DNA of 28,479 nucleotides from Chara braunii (GCA_003427395.1 BFEA01000072.1:1078135-1106613); one strand, 5' to 3'. Positions 1 through 10,345 are shown, counted from the first letter of the stretch. The notes: generated by a model not told the origin, from the sequence alone. Program-made: numbers and translations.

Positions 1-39
<39 letters not shown>
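1..39. repeat. (GA)n microsatellite
   Basis: Uninterrupted GA dinucleotide run at the left edge of the window, so its true length is unknown. A second, longer GA tract lies at 6314-6374. Confidence 0.97.
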
Positions 40-42
<3 letters not shown>

Positions 43-472
43 TGTTATGTGGAAAAGTGCTTGGAGTATGGAATGCTGACCTTCTCGAAATGGTAATATT
101 GGGCTTGTGGTTTGTGGCAGGCAACTGTGCTTATCTTCCCTGATCTCAACACCGGAAACAACACATATAAGGCTGTACAACAGGTGGGTTCTGGTTCTGC
201 TGCGTTTGCATTTTCTCCTTGCGGTTTTCAGGTTTCGCCAAAACGTTTTCTTTTCTAGTTCTTGGCACACAGTGTGTATGAACTCTTGCGAGTTTTCAAA
301 TCTGTGGTTCATTGCTTGTTTTGGGATGCAATTATATTGATAACGCAGCCATCTATCCATCTTCCCCCAAGCATATGGCTGTTTTCATACGAGCAGCTCA
401 TCATCGCAGCGGGGACTCGCCACCACCGTACGGAGCAGAACTTAGGCAGTAGAAGATACACATTTCTAAATT

Positions 473-516
<44 letters not shown>

Positions 517-613
517 GATACACACTTCTGTTCCACCATTGATTGCCTTCTGTTCCTCTTCTGTTTCTCTATTCTCCCAATTTAAAAGTCATTGTTGGTG
601 CAGATTCGGCTGC
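40..613. other. No gene seen; AT-rich spacer with (CAA)n
   Basis: Only short open frames without recognisable motifs occur here. The only structured element is a (CAA)n trinucleotide tract at 473-516. I see no RNA gene or transposon end before the MITE beginning at 614. Confidence 0.6.
473..516. repeat. (CAA)n microsatellite
   Basis: About 14 uninterrupted AAC/CAA triplets directly visible. Confidence 0.95.
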
Positions 614-1073
614 TACCGTCTTCACCCGAAAATAACACCCGGGCGTTATATTCAACTTCCCCCCAAAATCAGATTTCTGATTTTAGCAACTTTCTACTCT
701 CTTTTTTGTGAGCAGAAGGCCCCTTGTAGAGGGAGTATACACGGGTTTTAAAGGCGGAGAAGGGGGGTATACATGGGTTTTGAAGGGGGGTTGAAAGGGA
801 GGTTGACTTCTGAGGGGTGTTTTTTGGTTTGATTCTGTGTTCTTTAAACTTCTTTTTCTTTCCCGAATTTATAAGGAATTCCGAAGCGACTCTCAGCTAA
901 AATTTGGTCGCATTGCGTAATTTTTTTATTTTTTTTTTGAATTTCGGGGCCCCACCGAAGTTGTCACCAATTGACTGAATGTAATGCCTGGGCGTTATAA
1001 ACGAATATATAACGCCCGCCACGTTAGATTCATATACAACTCCTCGGGTCGATATTTGTGGGTGAAGACGGTA
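614..1073. mobile_element. MITE-like element, long member (460 bp)
   Basis: Begins TA-CCGTCTTCACCC and ends GGGTGAAGACGG-TA, a 12-bp perfect terminal inverted repeat flanked by TA, as in Tc1/mariner-type MITEs. Both ends carry a subterminal GGGCGTTATAT motif (641-651 and, on the other strand, within 1005-1017), so the inverted homology extends inwards with a length difference. Inside, GGGCGTTATA (990-999) and TATAACGCCC (1008-1017) form a perfect 10-bp stem with an 8-nt loop. No transposase frame is present. The same termini occur in the 109-bp elements at 2011 and 3857, so this is one family. An alternative reading is two independent short MITEs whose inner ends have decayed. Confidence 0.7.
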
Positions 1074-1098
1074 TAGGTAGGTGGATGTGTTCACTTGA

Positions 1099-1359
<261 letters not shown>

Positions 1360-2010
1360 CAGTTTGCACGTGGAAGTCGTCGAAGAGTTTTCCCACTTTT
1401 CCTTGTTCCTCTTCTGTTTCTGTGAAGTCGATTCGATGAAAATGTTTGGTTTTGATGAGCCATGAAACGGCGGCGAGTTTAGGTGTCGAATGATGACGTG
1501 ATAGCGGTGGGCGACTGGCGTCACATAATAGCCAGAAGGAAGGAAGGAAGGACAGCGACGATGCGGTGCTGTGTTCCTCTCAGTGGCTTGTTTGTTCTTG
1601 CGTGTTGACGAACTAAGCAACGGCAGTGAGAAAGAGTATGGATGGTGCTCCTCAAGGTGCTTGGCTTGTTCCTGCTTGAGAGAGAGTATGGTTGGCCTGG
1701 GCGTCCATGTATCGTTTTCAGTGGTTCCGCTGAGGCTGTAAGTGGGCTGATGCTGTTTCTCGGGGGCGGAGGGGGAATCGTGAATTTGAAGGCCGGCTTT
1801 TCCGTGGAAGGAGATGTAAATCTGTCTGTGGATCTCTCTCGCTGGCGTCAAGAGTGCTCTTCATTGTATGCGACCTCACCGTGCAAGCTGGATTTCCAAG
1901 ACAACACGTGTAGCAGGAGGAGAGAACCTTCACCAGTCAAAAGTGATCACCGGATGAAGTTACAGTTTGTTTCAAGGGTAATGCACAAGGTGGTCTTGCT
2001 CATTCAGAGC
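1360..2010. other. No gene supported; (GGAA)n and G-rich spacer
   Basis: Overlapping open frames exist on both strands (1282-1851 minus, 1642-2031 plus), but neither shows a domain, a signal peptide of good quality or a conserved motif. The plus frame runs into the MITE at 2011. A short GGAA tract lies near 1530-1550. Confidence 0.5.
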
Positions 2011-2119
2011 TACCGTCTTCACCCAAATTGAACGCCCGGTAATTATCGCCGTATCTGGGCTGAAAGTTGTGCCAAATACATCTATAATGACCGGACGTTC
2101 TATTCGGGTGAAGACGGTA
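2011..2119. mobile_element. 109-bp foldback MITE, TA-flanked
   Basis: Starts TA-CCGTCTTCACCCAAAT and ends ATTCGGGTGAAGACGG-TA. The arms (2011-2045 and 2085-2119) are inverted copies with a few mismatches, sharing ACG(C/T)CCGGT(A/C)ATTAT. TA at both ends is the expected target duplication of Tc1/mariner-like MITEs. Its length is identical to the copy at 3857-3965. Confidence 0.88.
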
Positions 2120-3040
2120 GTCTTCCATGTGTACAGCATCATCATCAGTAAACACTTGAAGTCCTTTTCTAAGAACTTGGTCTCCCTGCAGGTGTGCAAG
2201 AAAAAAAAAAAAATGGGGGAAAGGAAGGAAGATAAGGGGGGATGGGTACTGCTTGCTGAGAAAAGGTGGTGCTCTCATCCACTCAGGCAGTGCTCTCATC
2301 GCAGAGGTTGAGTGAGAGTGGATACGTTAGTACCGTCTGTGTAGAACGAGGAAGAGGGGGGGAGTGGATAGGTGAGTGCAGACTGATGATGATTGCAGAC
2401 TGTGTTTGCCCGCATAAGGTTTCAGCGCACTTGCTGTTTTGCTGAAGGGTGTACGCGTCCGCTTGGTAGATGCACGAAAAGATGATGATGGCTGTGCAAC
2501 GGACGTGGGCAAGGTAAGGTATGAAGGCATACCGAGGTGGCGAGATATGAAGGCATTGTGTAATAATGGATATGTTAGTGCAGCTGCACGAGGCTTTGGC
2601 TAAAGATGAGTTGATGACGAAGGAGGTTATCGAAAGGGGCACACACAGCAGTGAAAGGAAGATGCTGGAGACGAAGAATGGTAGGCTGAGTAAAGAGGGA
2701 AAGGAGGGGGGGGGGGGGGGGGGGGGAAGAGAAGAGATGGGTCTAGATTTTCGTTGACCTTCAGAATTCAGCCCTGGGCATTTGCCGTGTTTGCTGTGAA
2801 TTCGCGAGTCTCAGAGTTTTTATCTTTATCTCACAATTTTTCTCACGTTCTCTTTGGTCTTGGTCCATCCGCTAAGGAAGCTGGTTCACCTGTCTTTCCA
2901 TCTGAGCCTCCAAGAGGGTCGTACCTGCAAACGTCGGGAACTTTGAGGGTCATACCTGCAATTTTGGTCTGGCGTACAGGAAAAACGTTTTTCGCAAACC
3001 ACCGGTACCTACGGTGTTTTTAGGCCCCCTCTGACCCGAA
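2120..3040. other. No gene supported; homopolymers and a short direct repeat
   Basis: Contains A13 at 2201-2213 and a G21 run at 2706-2726. A 63-residue plus frame from 2566 (MDMLVQLHEALAKDEL...) ends in poly-Gly from the G tract and is not recognised. Around 2908-2975 a motif GAGGGTC(G/A)TACCTGCAA is repeated twice. Confidence 0.55.
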
Positions 3041-3262
3041 TGAATACAGACCCTCACGGCAGGCCGATTCATCCACCGCGTTAACCGGCTAAGAACATGG
3101 TAGGCACTGGTGGTTTAAAACACCAGTTCCCAACTTTTGCAGGCACAACCCTCTCTGAGACTCGGAATAAATGAATACAGACCCGCGCTGCAGGCCGATT
3201 CATCCACCGCGTCGACAGCCTAAGAACGCGGTAGGCACTGGTGGTGTAAACCACCAGTACAT
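3041..3262. repeat. Direct repeat pair, 131-bp spacing
   Basis: Copy 1 (3041-3130) and copy 2 (3172-3262) both run from TGAATACAGACCC through GCAGGCCGATTCATCCACCG to GGTAGGCACTGGTGGT and a CACCAGT end. The GGCACTGGTGGT...CACCAGT end is itself a small inverted repeat. The copies are clearly diverged, so the duplication is old. Confidence 0.9.
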
Positions 3263-3856
3263 GTGGAGAATGTGAACGAGCCTCTCCGAAAAGTTAGGGG
3301 ACTCGGAACAGGGCCCGCCTGGGGAGCGGGGAATGCTTTTTTTTGTTCAGGGCTGGGCCTAATGCGACCCCACAGCATGGGACAACCTTTTTTTTTTTCT
3401 ACTGGCTCTTCGGACACTCGGTTTAAACTTCGCACAAAATTGGAGTTAGGTGTAGAAGCGAATTCTCCAAGTTTATGACCAACCATATCTTCACAATTCA
3501 TCAGTAATCTGTAAACCAACTGGACACAGAGTAATCAATGCCGGCAGGCGTCCTTCCCAATCATAGTTTCCTGAAGAAAGAAAAAAAAAATCCGTTATAA
3601 ACTTGTGCTGCTTGTGCATAGCCACCGACAAATTTAGGCAAAATACAAGATCTACGTGACCAAACGCGAATACTTTTTCAACAGACAAGCACCTACAAGG
3701 CTACAAATGGACCTTTCCATGGCACCGAAATGGTTCGATGGAACCACGACAAACAACTCACGGTTCAAGCAGATTCATAACGAATGTTATGATCAGCTCA
3801 GCGGGGTATAAACCACAAGGAATTTGAAAGAACCAATCCCGCACATGCATGCCACC
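3263..3856. other. No gene seen
   Basis: Short open frames on both strands with no recognisable domain. T-runs interrupt the 3330-3400 stretch. No repeat relationship with the rest of the window was noticed. Confidence 0.5.
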
Positions 3857-3965
3857 TACAGTCTTCCCCCGAATACAACGCACGGTCATTATAGCTGAAT
3901 TTGGTCTATCTTTCAGTCTAAATTCAGCTATAATGACCGTGCGTTGTATTTGGGGGAAGACTGTA
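3857..3965. mobile_element. 109-bp near-perfect foldback MITE, TA-flanked
   Basis: Arms 3857-3903 and about 3919-3965 are inverted copies (start TA-CAGTCTTCCCCCGAATAC, end GTATTTGGGGGAAGACTG-TA) with about one mismatch in roughly 47 bp. The central loop is only about 15 bp. The terminal CAGT next to TA fits Tc1/mariner-type ends. The inner motif ACG(G)TCATTAT matches the 2011 copy, and the high arm identity suggests this is the youngest copy here. Confidence 0.92.
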
Positions 3966-4081
3966 GCTCAACCAAACCAACAACTCGAACTAGGTGGAAT
4001 TCAATTCCACCAACTCCAGAGATTCTCGATCAGTCGAAGCGTCTCACAATGACAAGTTTCCCGAAGCGTAGTAGTAACCAA

Positions 4082-4090
4082 GGGGACCTC

Positions 4091-4129
<39 letters not shown>

Positions 4130-4242
4130 CACACGCCCGCTGCAGTGCTAGTGGCGCTGATGAAGCAGACACCACTAGCACCCGGGGAGGGGCTCCATCT
4201 ATTGGTGGGGAGCATCACCTGCTGGAAAACGGGGACCTCAGA
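4082..4242 (-). mobile_element. 5'-truncated LINE 3' end with 12-bp target-site duplication
   Basis: On the minus strand the insert runs from 4230 to a poly(A) tail (T31 at 4095-4125 on the plus strand). It is bracketed by an exact 12-bp direct repeat GGGGACCTCAGA at 4082-4093 and 4231-4242, the signature of target-primed reverse transcription. The body carries GGTGATGCTCCCCACCAAT followed by AGATGG, shared with the copies at 4746, 10225 and 19030. Just before the tail, TGCTAGTGG (4146-4154) and CCACTAGCA (4172-4180) form a perfect 9-bp stem. Only the last ~105 bp plus tail were inserted, so it is dead on arrival. Confidence 0.9.
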
Positions 4243-4745
4243 CTCAGAGTTAATAGTCGCCATTTGACATTCCACAGAGTCAAAACCCGCAATCGCACAT
4301 ATACTCACAGTCGAATGCACAAACACCCACTCTGCACATGGGGTTACACGATTCCGCTCGTCAATACTCTACACCGTAATTGCCCAGAGGAGTACGAACA
4401 ACTTGTGTGCGAACAGAACTATATACTCAACAAGTGAGCTACAGACCACCGGCTTCTCCTTTGTAAGCGGCTATGGCTGCTCTCGCCAAGGCATGCTGAC
4501 AAAACGGTCGTGCAGTGCAGCTTCGCCTTGCCTCGGAATCTGCAAAGTCAAAGAGTAAATGAATCATCAGACGCACCACCCAGTCCCAAGGTCTACCACA
4601 GAAACAATCTTTTTTTTCCTACATCGTCATAAATTGTTAAATCCCCAGACCTTGTTACAGTCTTCCATACCCAGCAATTACTGTGGGTGCTGATTCAGTT
4701 GTCAGCTCCAATTTAGTTCATCAACTTCATCTGTTCTCATGTGTT
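4243..4745. other. No gene seen
   Basis: Mixed-composition spacer between two LINE tails. No domain-bearing frame, RNA gene or repeat structure noticed. Confidence 0.5.
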
Positions 4746-4938
4746 CTTTTTCTTTTTTCTTTTTTTTTTTCCCTCTCTCATTTAAATGCACACCCTCCCA
4801 TGCTAACGGCGCTGGTACGAGCAGTCACTAGTAGCAAGGGGAAGGGGGGGGGGAGGGGAGAGGCTTTCATCTATTGGTGGGGAGCATCACCTGGTGGAAA
4901 GCGGTTCCAGCGTCCCAGATACAGAATGGTACAGAAAA
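4746..4938 (-). mobile_element. Second LINE 3'-end fragment, minus strand
   Basis: An interrupted T-run (about 4746-4770) is the complement of the poly(A) tail. The body matches the 4082 copy: GCTAACGGCGCTGGTACGAG corresponds to its tail-proximal hairpin arm, and CATCTATTGGTGGGGAGCAT is identical to the conserved core. It continues further 5' (minus sense) through CCAGCGTCCCAGATAC to GGTACAGA, like the 10-kb copy. A G-rich slip region lies at 4838-4860. No clear target-site duplication was found. Confidence 0.85.
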
Positions 4939-5127
4939 GTGTCAAGAGAGTATCTGATCAATGATCAGTGCCTGCCAGCATTGATTACTCTGGACTCCAG
5001 AGAATTGACTGAGCAGGCTTACACAGAGAGGGGAAACCCTCTTCGTCCTGTGCTAGGCGCCAGATAACTGCTAATGCAAGATGGTTTTACCCTCCCCCTT
5101 GTCCCTTTTCCCTTTTCCATTCTGGCT

Positions 5128-5234
5128 GAACCCACCCTCCCTGTCGCAGACATATAAACTCAGAACCCACCCTCCCTGAGTTCAGCCCATCTGAGGGTGG
5201 GTTCAACCCATCTGTCCTCATCTGAAGATGGGTT
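5128..5234. repeat. Two adjacent perfect inverted repeats
   Basis: GAACCCACCCTC occurs at 5128-5139 and 5163-5174, and its exact complement GAGGGTGGGTTC at 5193-5204 (12-bp stem). Immediately after, AACCCATCT (5205-5213) pairs perfectly with AGATGGGTT (5226-5234). The two stem-loops abut without a gap and are followed directly by the TTGAAAA heptamer array. Confidence 0.88.
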
Positions 5235-5274
5235 GAAAATTGAAAATTGAAAATTGAAAATTGAAAATTGAAAA
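5233..5274. repeat. (TTGAAAA)6 heptamer tandem repeat
   Basis: Six exact TTGAAAA units. Heptamer length recalls telomere-type repeats, but the sequence is not a known telomere unit and the array is interstitial and short. Confidence 0.95.
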
Positions 5275-5289
5275 ATGAAATGCAAACTT

Positions 5290-5432
5290 AGCCGCATAAT
5301 TAATATTGCTCTGTAGGCTCTCCTGTTCTTTCAAGTTCTAAGTTCTGCTGCTTCATCACGCTGTACGTACTCAGCCCTATAATTAATATTGCTTTGTAGC
5401 CTCTCCTGTTCTTCAAGTTCTGCGTTCTGCTG
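5290..5432. repeat. Direct repeat pair (~83-bp period)
   Basis: ATAATTAATATTGCTCTGTA (from 5296) with CTCTCCTGTTCTT, TTCAAGTTCT and GTTCTGCTG recurs from 5379 to 5432 with a few substitutions and a small indel. Confidence 0.88.
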
Positions 5433-5667
5433 TCACATGGTGCCTACCATCCATAACAAACGGGATAGAAGAAGCTCGAGAATGGAAGGGATCGATTGTG
5501 ATAACAGGCAATGTCTTGGAAGAATGGAAATCGGGTAAGATATCAACACTGTAAGATACCCCGTCCACGCTTCCTACGTTCAGGCTTTCCCATGACCCTA
5601 GGTATGCAGGTAGGTCTTCAGTACCTCACAAACTGCAAACTGCGCAGTCGCGGACTCTATCGTCGTC

Positions 5668-5799
5668 TGTTGTTGCTGTCTGGCCTTCTCAGCCTGCTCT
5701 GAATTACCCCGTCTGTCTCTGGGGAAACCACCGTGTGTTGTTGCTGTCTAGTCTTCTCACCCTGCTCTGAATTATCCCGTCTGTCTCCGGGGAAACCAC
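5668..5799. repeat. 68-bp tandem duplication
   Basis: Units 5668-5735 and 5736-5799 both read TGTTGTTGCTGTCT...GGGGAAACCAC with only a few differences, so the duplication is comparatively recent. Confidence 0.92.
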
Positions 5800-5812
5800 T
5801 AGGAGAAAAACT

Positions 5813-6240
5813 CAACAACCATAGCTGTAATCTCCGGCGCGGACAGCCCGTCATCTCGCCCCACTTATCTTCGGAAACGTCAACCCACTTAACCCAATCG
5901 CAAGCGTCCGGTTCGCCCATGTCCTGCAGTTTGTCGCCGTGAGAAGTCAATCTGGCACGATTGCAGGCAGCTTGTCAGGCCTCCACGATCCCCTTACGCA
6001 ACCACTCACACGCTCACTCAGCTAGCTCCACAACCATAGCCATAAACTCCAGTGCGGACAGTCCATCTAGTGCCCACTGATCTTTCGGATCGCTACCCCG
6101 CTTAACCCAATCACGCGCGTCTGGTTTGCCCATGTCCTGCAGTTTGTCACAGTGAGAGGTCTACCGAGGACAATCGCATCCAGCTTGTGAGGCCATTCGG
6201 ATCCCCTTACTCGCACACTCACACTCACACTCAGCCAGCC
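5813..6240 (-). pseudogene. Tandemly duplicated coding remnant, family unknown
   Basis: Two ~215-bp units (5813-6027 and 6028-6240) are direct tandem copies. On the minus strand both translate to a related peptide containing DKLQDMG(K/E)PDA(R/C)DWVK. In the unit near 6030-6165 the frame continues through GLSALEFMAMVVELAE before a stop. In the other unit the same residues reappear only after a one-base frameshift. Amino-acid similarity outlasts the reading frame, so I infer a once-coding exon that was duplicated and then decayed. No domain is recognised; a retroelement gag or spacer segment is possible. Confidence 0.4.
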
Positions 6241-6310
6241 GACCCACCTGTTCACACTAACTCCCAAGCTGAATAGAGAGAGAAAATGTCCCCTCCATCG
6301 CCTCCCAAGC

Positions 6311-6313
<3 letters not shown>

Positions 6314-6374
<61 letters not shown>
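6314..6374. repeat. (GA)n microsatellite
   Basis: About 30 uninterrupted GA units. Long open frames reading SLSLSL across it on the minus strand are artefacts of the repeat. Confidence 0.97.
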
Positions 6375-6381
<7 letters not shown>

Positions 6382-7127
6382 GTACTCCCGAGAATTATAG
6401 CCGTGGAGATGCAAGAGGATATAGATGGATAGGAAGTGCCTCAAGAGTCACAATCTCCGACTGCGACATAAGGGACTTAGCCATACTCCATGCATCGACC
6501 CAGGATGCATTGTGTCAGTCATTGAGAACCGAGAGTAATGAAGGAAGAAAGTAGTGAGACCTTGCGGGAGAAGCGGATTGGGGAAGCGCCAAGAAGGGGC
6601 GAGAGGGAAGGGAAGTGGTTGGAATTATTGATTATGAAGAAGGAGAGGGAAGGAAAATAGTTGAAAACATCCACGGGAACTAGAAGGGAAATGAGAGTCA
6701 ATGTCGCAGGGCCCGACAGGCTGGCCTTGGCGGTCTGTCTAATCTGCCAACATCGCATTCGCATATCGTTCGTCCGCAGTTTGGGTAAATGTACCCCACT
6801 GAGACTTCCTCTGGCCTTGGGCTCAGCCTTCTACTGCCAGGCAGAGAGGACACCTCTGGCCTTGGTCACCTCGGGTCAGGCTAGTTAGGGTGAAAACAGT
6901 TTTGACTTCAGTTACTGCAGTAAAAACTGTCAGGGACAGCCATTAGACTGGATACAGTCGTCGCCACTGTCGAAGGAGAAGAAAAAGATGTCGAAAAGAG
7001 AGCTTCATACTGAAAAACCGAAAAAAAGGTGAAAAAAGAACTTTGTACGTCCGTGCTGTTGTTATCTTGTTTAATGGGACTGAGAAGTGGACGATTCAAT
7101 ACTCCTTTCAATTATCATATTTCGTGG
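6375..7127. other. No gene seen; purine-rich stretch
   Basis: 6530-6690 is strongly purine-rich on the plus strand. Short open frames (e.g. 6661-6888) lack motifs. A small palindrome with PstI-like core (AGTTACTGCAGTAA) lies near 6909. Confidence 0.5.
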
Positions 7128-7560
7128 TTTCTTGGATCTCTACTCCTGACGTATTGAAGCGAAGGGTCAGCACGGTGTATAAAGTTGAGGCACCGCACTT
7201 CAGAAGTTTTGCTGATTTTTTAGACTTGTTGCTGGAATGTGTGACTTGCTGAGATTCCCTCTTCCTGCTGAGATTTCTAAGTCTGTGTGTGTGTGTGTGT
7301 GTGTGTGTGCTTGGTGGTTCCCGTGTGTTTGTCTGAGTATGATTGCTGGGTGTGTGTGCGTGTTTCTTGGACCTCAGCACGATGTACCAAAATTGAGACA
7401 CCCCATTTTAGAACTGCGCTGATTTCCGAGACTTGCCGCTGGAATGTGTGACTTGCTGAGATTCCCACTTTCTGCCGAGATTTCTAAGTCTTTGTGTATG
7501 TGTGCTTGCTGGTTCCCGTGTGTTTGTCTGAGTGTGATTTCTGGGGTGTGTGTGTGACCC
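7128..7560. repeat. 207-bp tandem duplication with (GT)n
   Basis: GCTGGAATGTGTGACTTGCT recurs at 7231 and 7438, and TCAGCACG(G/A)TGTA at 7167 and 7374, giving a constant 207-bp offset. Each unit ends in a GT-rich segment; in unit 1 it has expanded to a (GT)n tract at 7284-7309. Copies are diverged by substitutions. Confidence 0.9.
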
Positions 7561-7863
7561 ACCAGAGTACTTGTGTTTGGAAAGCCCTCGGGCGTGGGGT
7601 TGCAACGGGGACATAGCAGTAGGCTAAGCCCACATAGTTGTAAACACTCAAGTAGTGGGTAGGTTAGGCCCGCATAGGTTGAAAAGCTTGAGTCGTAGGT
7701 AGGTAGGCAGAAGAAGAAAAAAATTCAGTACCTTCAGAAGTCGAGTGAATTTTAGAAGTCCGCTATATGGAGGTCTAGGTGTAATCCACTAGTTAGAGTT
7801 TGGGGGCTGTAGCAGATCATATCAGACCTGCAATGACGTTCCCTTATGAAAGGAGGAAGTACA
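7561..7863. other. No gene seen; short degenerate repeat
   Basis: A ~55-bp motif (GTAGGCTAAGCCCACATAG / GTAGGTTAGGCCCGCATAGG) appears twice between 7619 and 7700. Nothing else recognised. Confidence 0.5.
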
Positions 7864-8140
7864 TTTTCGGTAAGGAAATTTTGAATGCACATCTGAATAC
7901 AACTTCCAAAAATAATTAAAATCTTGAAATCCCGAAGTGCGTTTTTAATAACAATATCTCAAACGCAACTCAGGATTTAGGTTCATAAACAACCAAGTAA
8001 AACCCGAAATTTCAGTAATGAAACTTTGAACACACGTTTGGGTACAAGTTTGAAAATTTGTTGGATCCGGAAGTGTGTTTTCAGTAATGAAATCCGGAAT
8101 GCACGCCGGGATACAAGTTCGTGATTGGGCTCAACTAGTG
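7864..8140. repeat. Degenerate minisatellite, four ~70-78-bp units
   Basis: Units start near 7864, 7942, 8010 and 8078. Each carries a variant of TTTTCAGTAATGAAA, a GAATGCAC or AACACACG element, GG(G)TACAAGTT and CCGAAGTGTG. Strong divergence indicates an old array. Confidence 0.75.
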
Positions 8141-8251
8141 ATTCTCTTAGAAAAATATTTCGTTGTTCGCAAGGCACGAACTCGTTTCGACAATGCGAAC
8201 CGCGACTTTGCTAACCTAACATTTTGCTATCGAACTTTTCTAATCTGTTAG

Positions 8252-8729
8252 ATGAATTTTTCAAGGTCTATTAGTTACAAGTGCGAGGGTTCCACGGGAG
8301 ATAGTAGCCTAGTAAGGGACATGAACGTTTTGTGCCTCTCGAGAACCAGAATGCCAAGAGTGGCCGGAGTGGAGATAGGGTTACTGTGTTGGTTTGGTAA
8401 GGTGATGATTACTTTTGACAAGATACGCCGGGTTCAAAATCATAATAGTCCATTTACGTTTCGTAATTTGTCCTTGATCTTCGGCATTGTCAACGGGAGT
8501 CGCTTCGACAGTAAATTGGGCACTTGGCCCCAAAATGAAGTGGGACATCGGTATTCCTTTGTACACAACGGTAGTCAAGGTTTTATTTTATCTGGGTAGT
8601 AATGTCAATGGGACGATTGTTATTGTGATAGAGACAAAAAGGGAAAAACGAAGTCTCGACCACCATATTGCTCACCTTCAAGAAGTACAAGAATTTATTT
8701 CGCGGAGGACATTAAATGAAATAGTTTGA
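8252..8729 (+). other. Two overlapping unrecognised open frames
   Basis: A 115-codon frame (8252-8599) is overlapped by an 80-codon frame in another phase (8487-8729). Neither matches a family I can name. The tail of the second (LDHHIAHLQEVQEFISRR) is faintly reminiscent of the HL-x-x-V segment following the catalytic box of LTR-retrotransposon reverse transcriptase. However, no YxDD-like box precedes it, so I do not call it. It could be a frameshifted retroelement remnant or chance. Confidence 0.2.
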
Positions 8730-9032
8730 GTCTTGTACTGGGTAGTGTGTAGGCGGACTAAAATCGTTGAGGACAAAATTGAAATCTCCATTATTTGTTA
8801 GACAGACCAAGGGTTTAGCGAGACCTTCAAAGAGGATAAGGTAGGTTGCAGTGAAGGACGAGGAGGGATAGAACCTTCGGTAAGGTTTTCCTTTTTTGAC
8901 CATGTGTTTTTCAAGTTTGATTTGCTACGGAGTTTGGAAATGAGGAAGATTTGGAAGGTCGAACAAGACCAGCTTGCGGGCATGGATGTGAGACAAGAAA
9001 TGAAGAGTGAGGTTGACAGGGTAGGTTTGCGC
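8730..9032. other. No gene supported
   Basis: A charged plus-strand frame 8904-9092 (about 62 codons) runs into the 80-bp tandem repeat. No motif recognised. Confidence 0.45.
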
Positions 9033-9192
9033 CGAAGGATAGAAAATGACGAGGGGACTGAAGACGGTCAGAGGTCTAATGGAGAAGCGTAGGTGAATTA
9101 AGGGAGAGTCCACGAAGGATAGAAAATGACGAGGGGACTGAAGACGGTCAGAGGTCTAATGGAGAAGTGTGGGTGAATTAGGAGAGAGTCCA
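9033..9192. repeat. 80-bp tandem duplication, very similar copies
   Basis: Units 9033-9112 and 9113-9192 both begin CGAAGGATAGAAAATGACGA and differ at only a few positions near their 3' ends, which makes this one of the youngest duplications in the window. Confidence 0.95.
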
Positions 9193-10224
9193 CGGGGATC
9201 TAGGGAGAAAGAGATGTTGAGGACAGTAACATAGCAAAAGCCGCAAGACAGGACTAGCAAAACAGAAGAGGGTAATGGAGAGTTGGCGAAAATTAGTAGA
9301 AATAGAACGATGGAAACTAGGTATAAGGCAAGTTTGATTGGCGAAATGATGAACGATGCGAAGGTCTATGATGGAAATTCCTAGGATGAGGAGCCGCAAG
9401 TAGCAAAGCGTTGAGGGGAGAAACGATACGAGTTTAGATGAGGGATGGTCGAAAAGGCAGACGACCAAAGGGATGTGGCGATTAACAAGAGGAAAGATAT
9501 GACACGGCCTTCTAGCATAGAAATCGGGAAAGGGTGCAAAACGGAGATGGATATACCGAGATGGATAGCGGGGCTATTCGACCGGTGGGCGCAGAGTCGT
9601 TAGCTAGTCGAGGGTATGAGGGGCTTTAGAGTTCGAGGGAGTGAAGTCCAATGGTGGTTCGACCTGGAAGGGAATGCCAAAGCAAAGGGTCGTCAATGAA
9701 AAGGAGAATAGGACAAGTGAATCCGGAGCAAGCAAGGAAGGTTAGGAAAAAGGGATGAGTAAGATCGTTTCCCTCTTTACGCGCGCGTTAAACAAAGATC
9801 AGGCATACTTAAGCGAGGTTTTATAAACCTTTGACGAGGTAAATATTACCCAATTTATGATAATGCACCACTTGGGTTAGCGTGTGACGATGGGCCTAGG
9901 AAGGGATACAATGAACTTAGAAGGTATATAATGAACTTAGTGGTAGCTAGCATGAACTAAATGGAGATCAGTACCAAGACGATACAAAAGTACTTCACCG
10001 TCTACAAAATAGGAGTTAGCCGCGGTGAAGAGGGTTGATTTCGCCATCTAGAATGACTTTGTTAGGGAGTTCATATTGATTACCTTTTAGATCCCATATG
10101 TAATTCCTTAAGCAATTCACCCAATTCGACATTGATAAGGTCATGTCTTGCATATACCAACAAACCACCACCTTCCTCGCAATAGAGGAGGTGGATTTTT
10201 GGCAAGCAAAGAGATTGCCAAGAA
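9193..10224. other. No gene seen; purine-rich, then mixed
   Basis: 9193-9760 is purine-rich on the plus strand with many stops. 9900-9960 contains a short repeat of ATAATGAACTTAG-type sequence. Around 10163-10193 an imperfect inverted repeat (ACCACCTTCCTC / GAGGAGGTGG) surrounds a 7-nt loop. No RNA gene or domain noticed. Confidence 0.5.
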
Positions 10225-10345
10225 GATAGTGGTGATGAAGTCTCTGGTGCTCCTCGAAGACGAATGCTCCAATCTATTCGTGGGGAGCAGCACGTGTTGG
10301 GAACGAGGCCCAGCGTCCCATATCGAATTGTACAGATCATTAAGA
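10225..10345 (-). mobile_element. Third LINE 3'-end fragment, no poly(A) left
   Basis: Contains ATAGTGGTGATGAAG, then TGCTCCAATCTATTCGTGGG and CCCAGCGTCCCATAT followed by TTGTACAGA, matching the 4.7-4.9-kb copy in order and orientation. Divergence is higher and no T-run remains at its left end, so it is older. Confidence 0.75.

Noticed and set aside
5233-5274. TTGAAAA array as an interstitial telomere
   Set aside because: The unit is not a known telomere sequence and only six copies are present; TTTAGGG-type arrays are absent from the window.
8487-8729. Possible reverse-transcriptase fragment
   Set aside because: Only a weak HLxxV-type resemblance is seen; the YxDD box and preceding palm motifs are absent.
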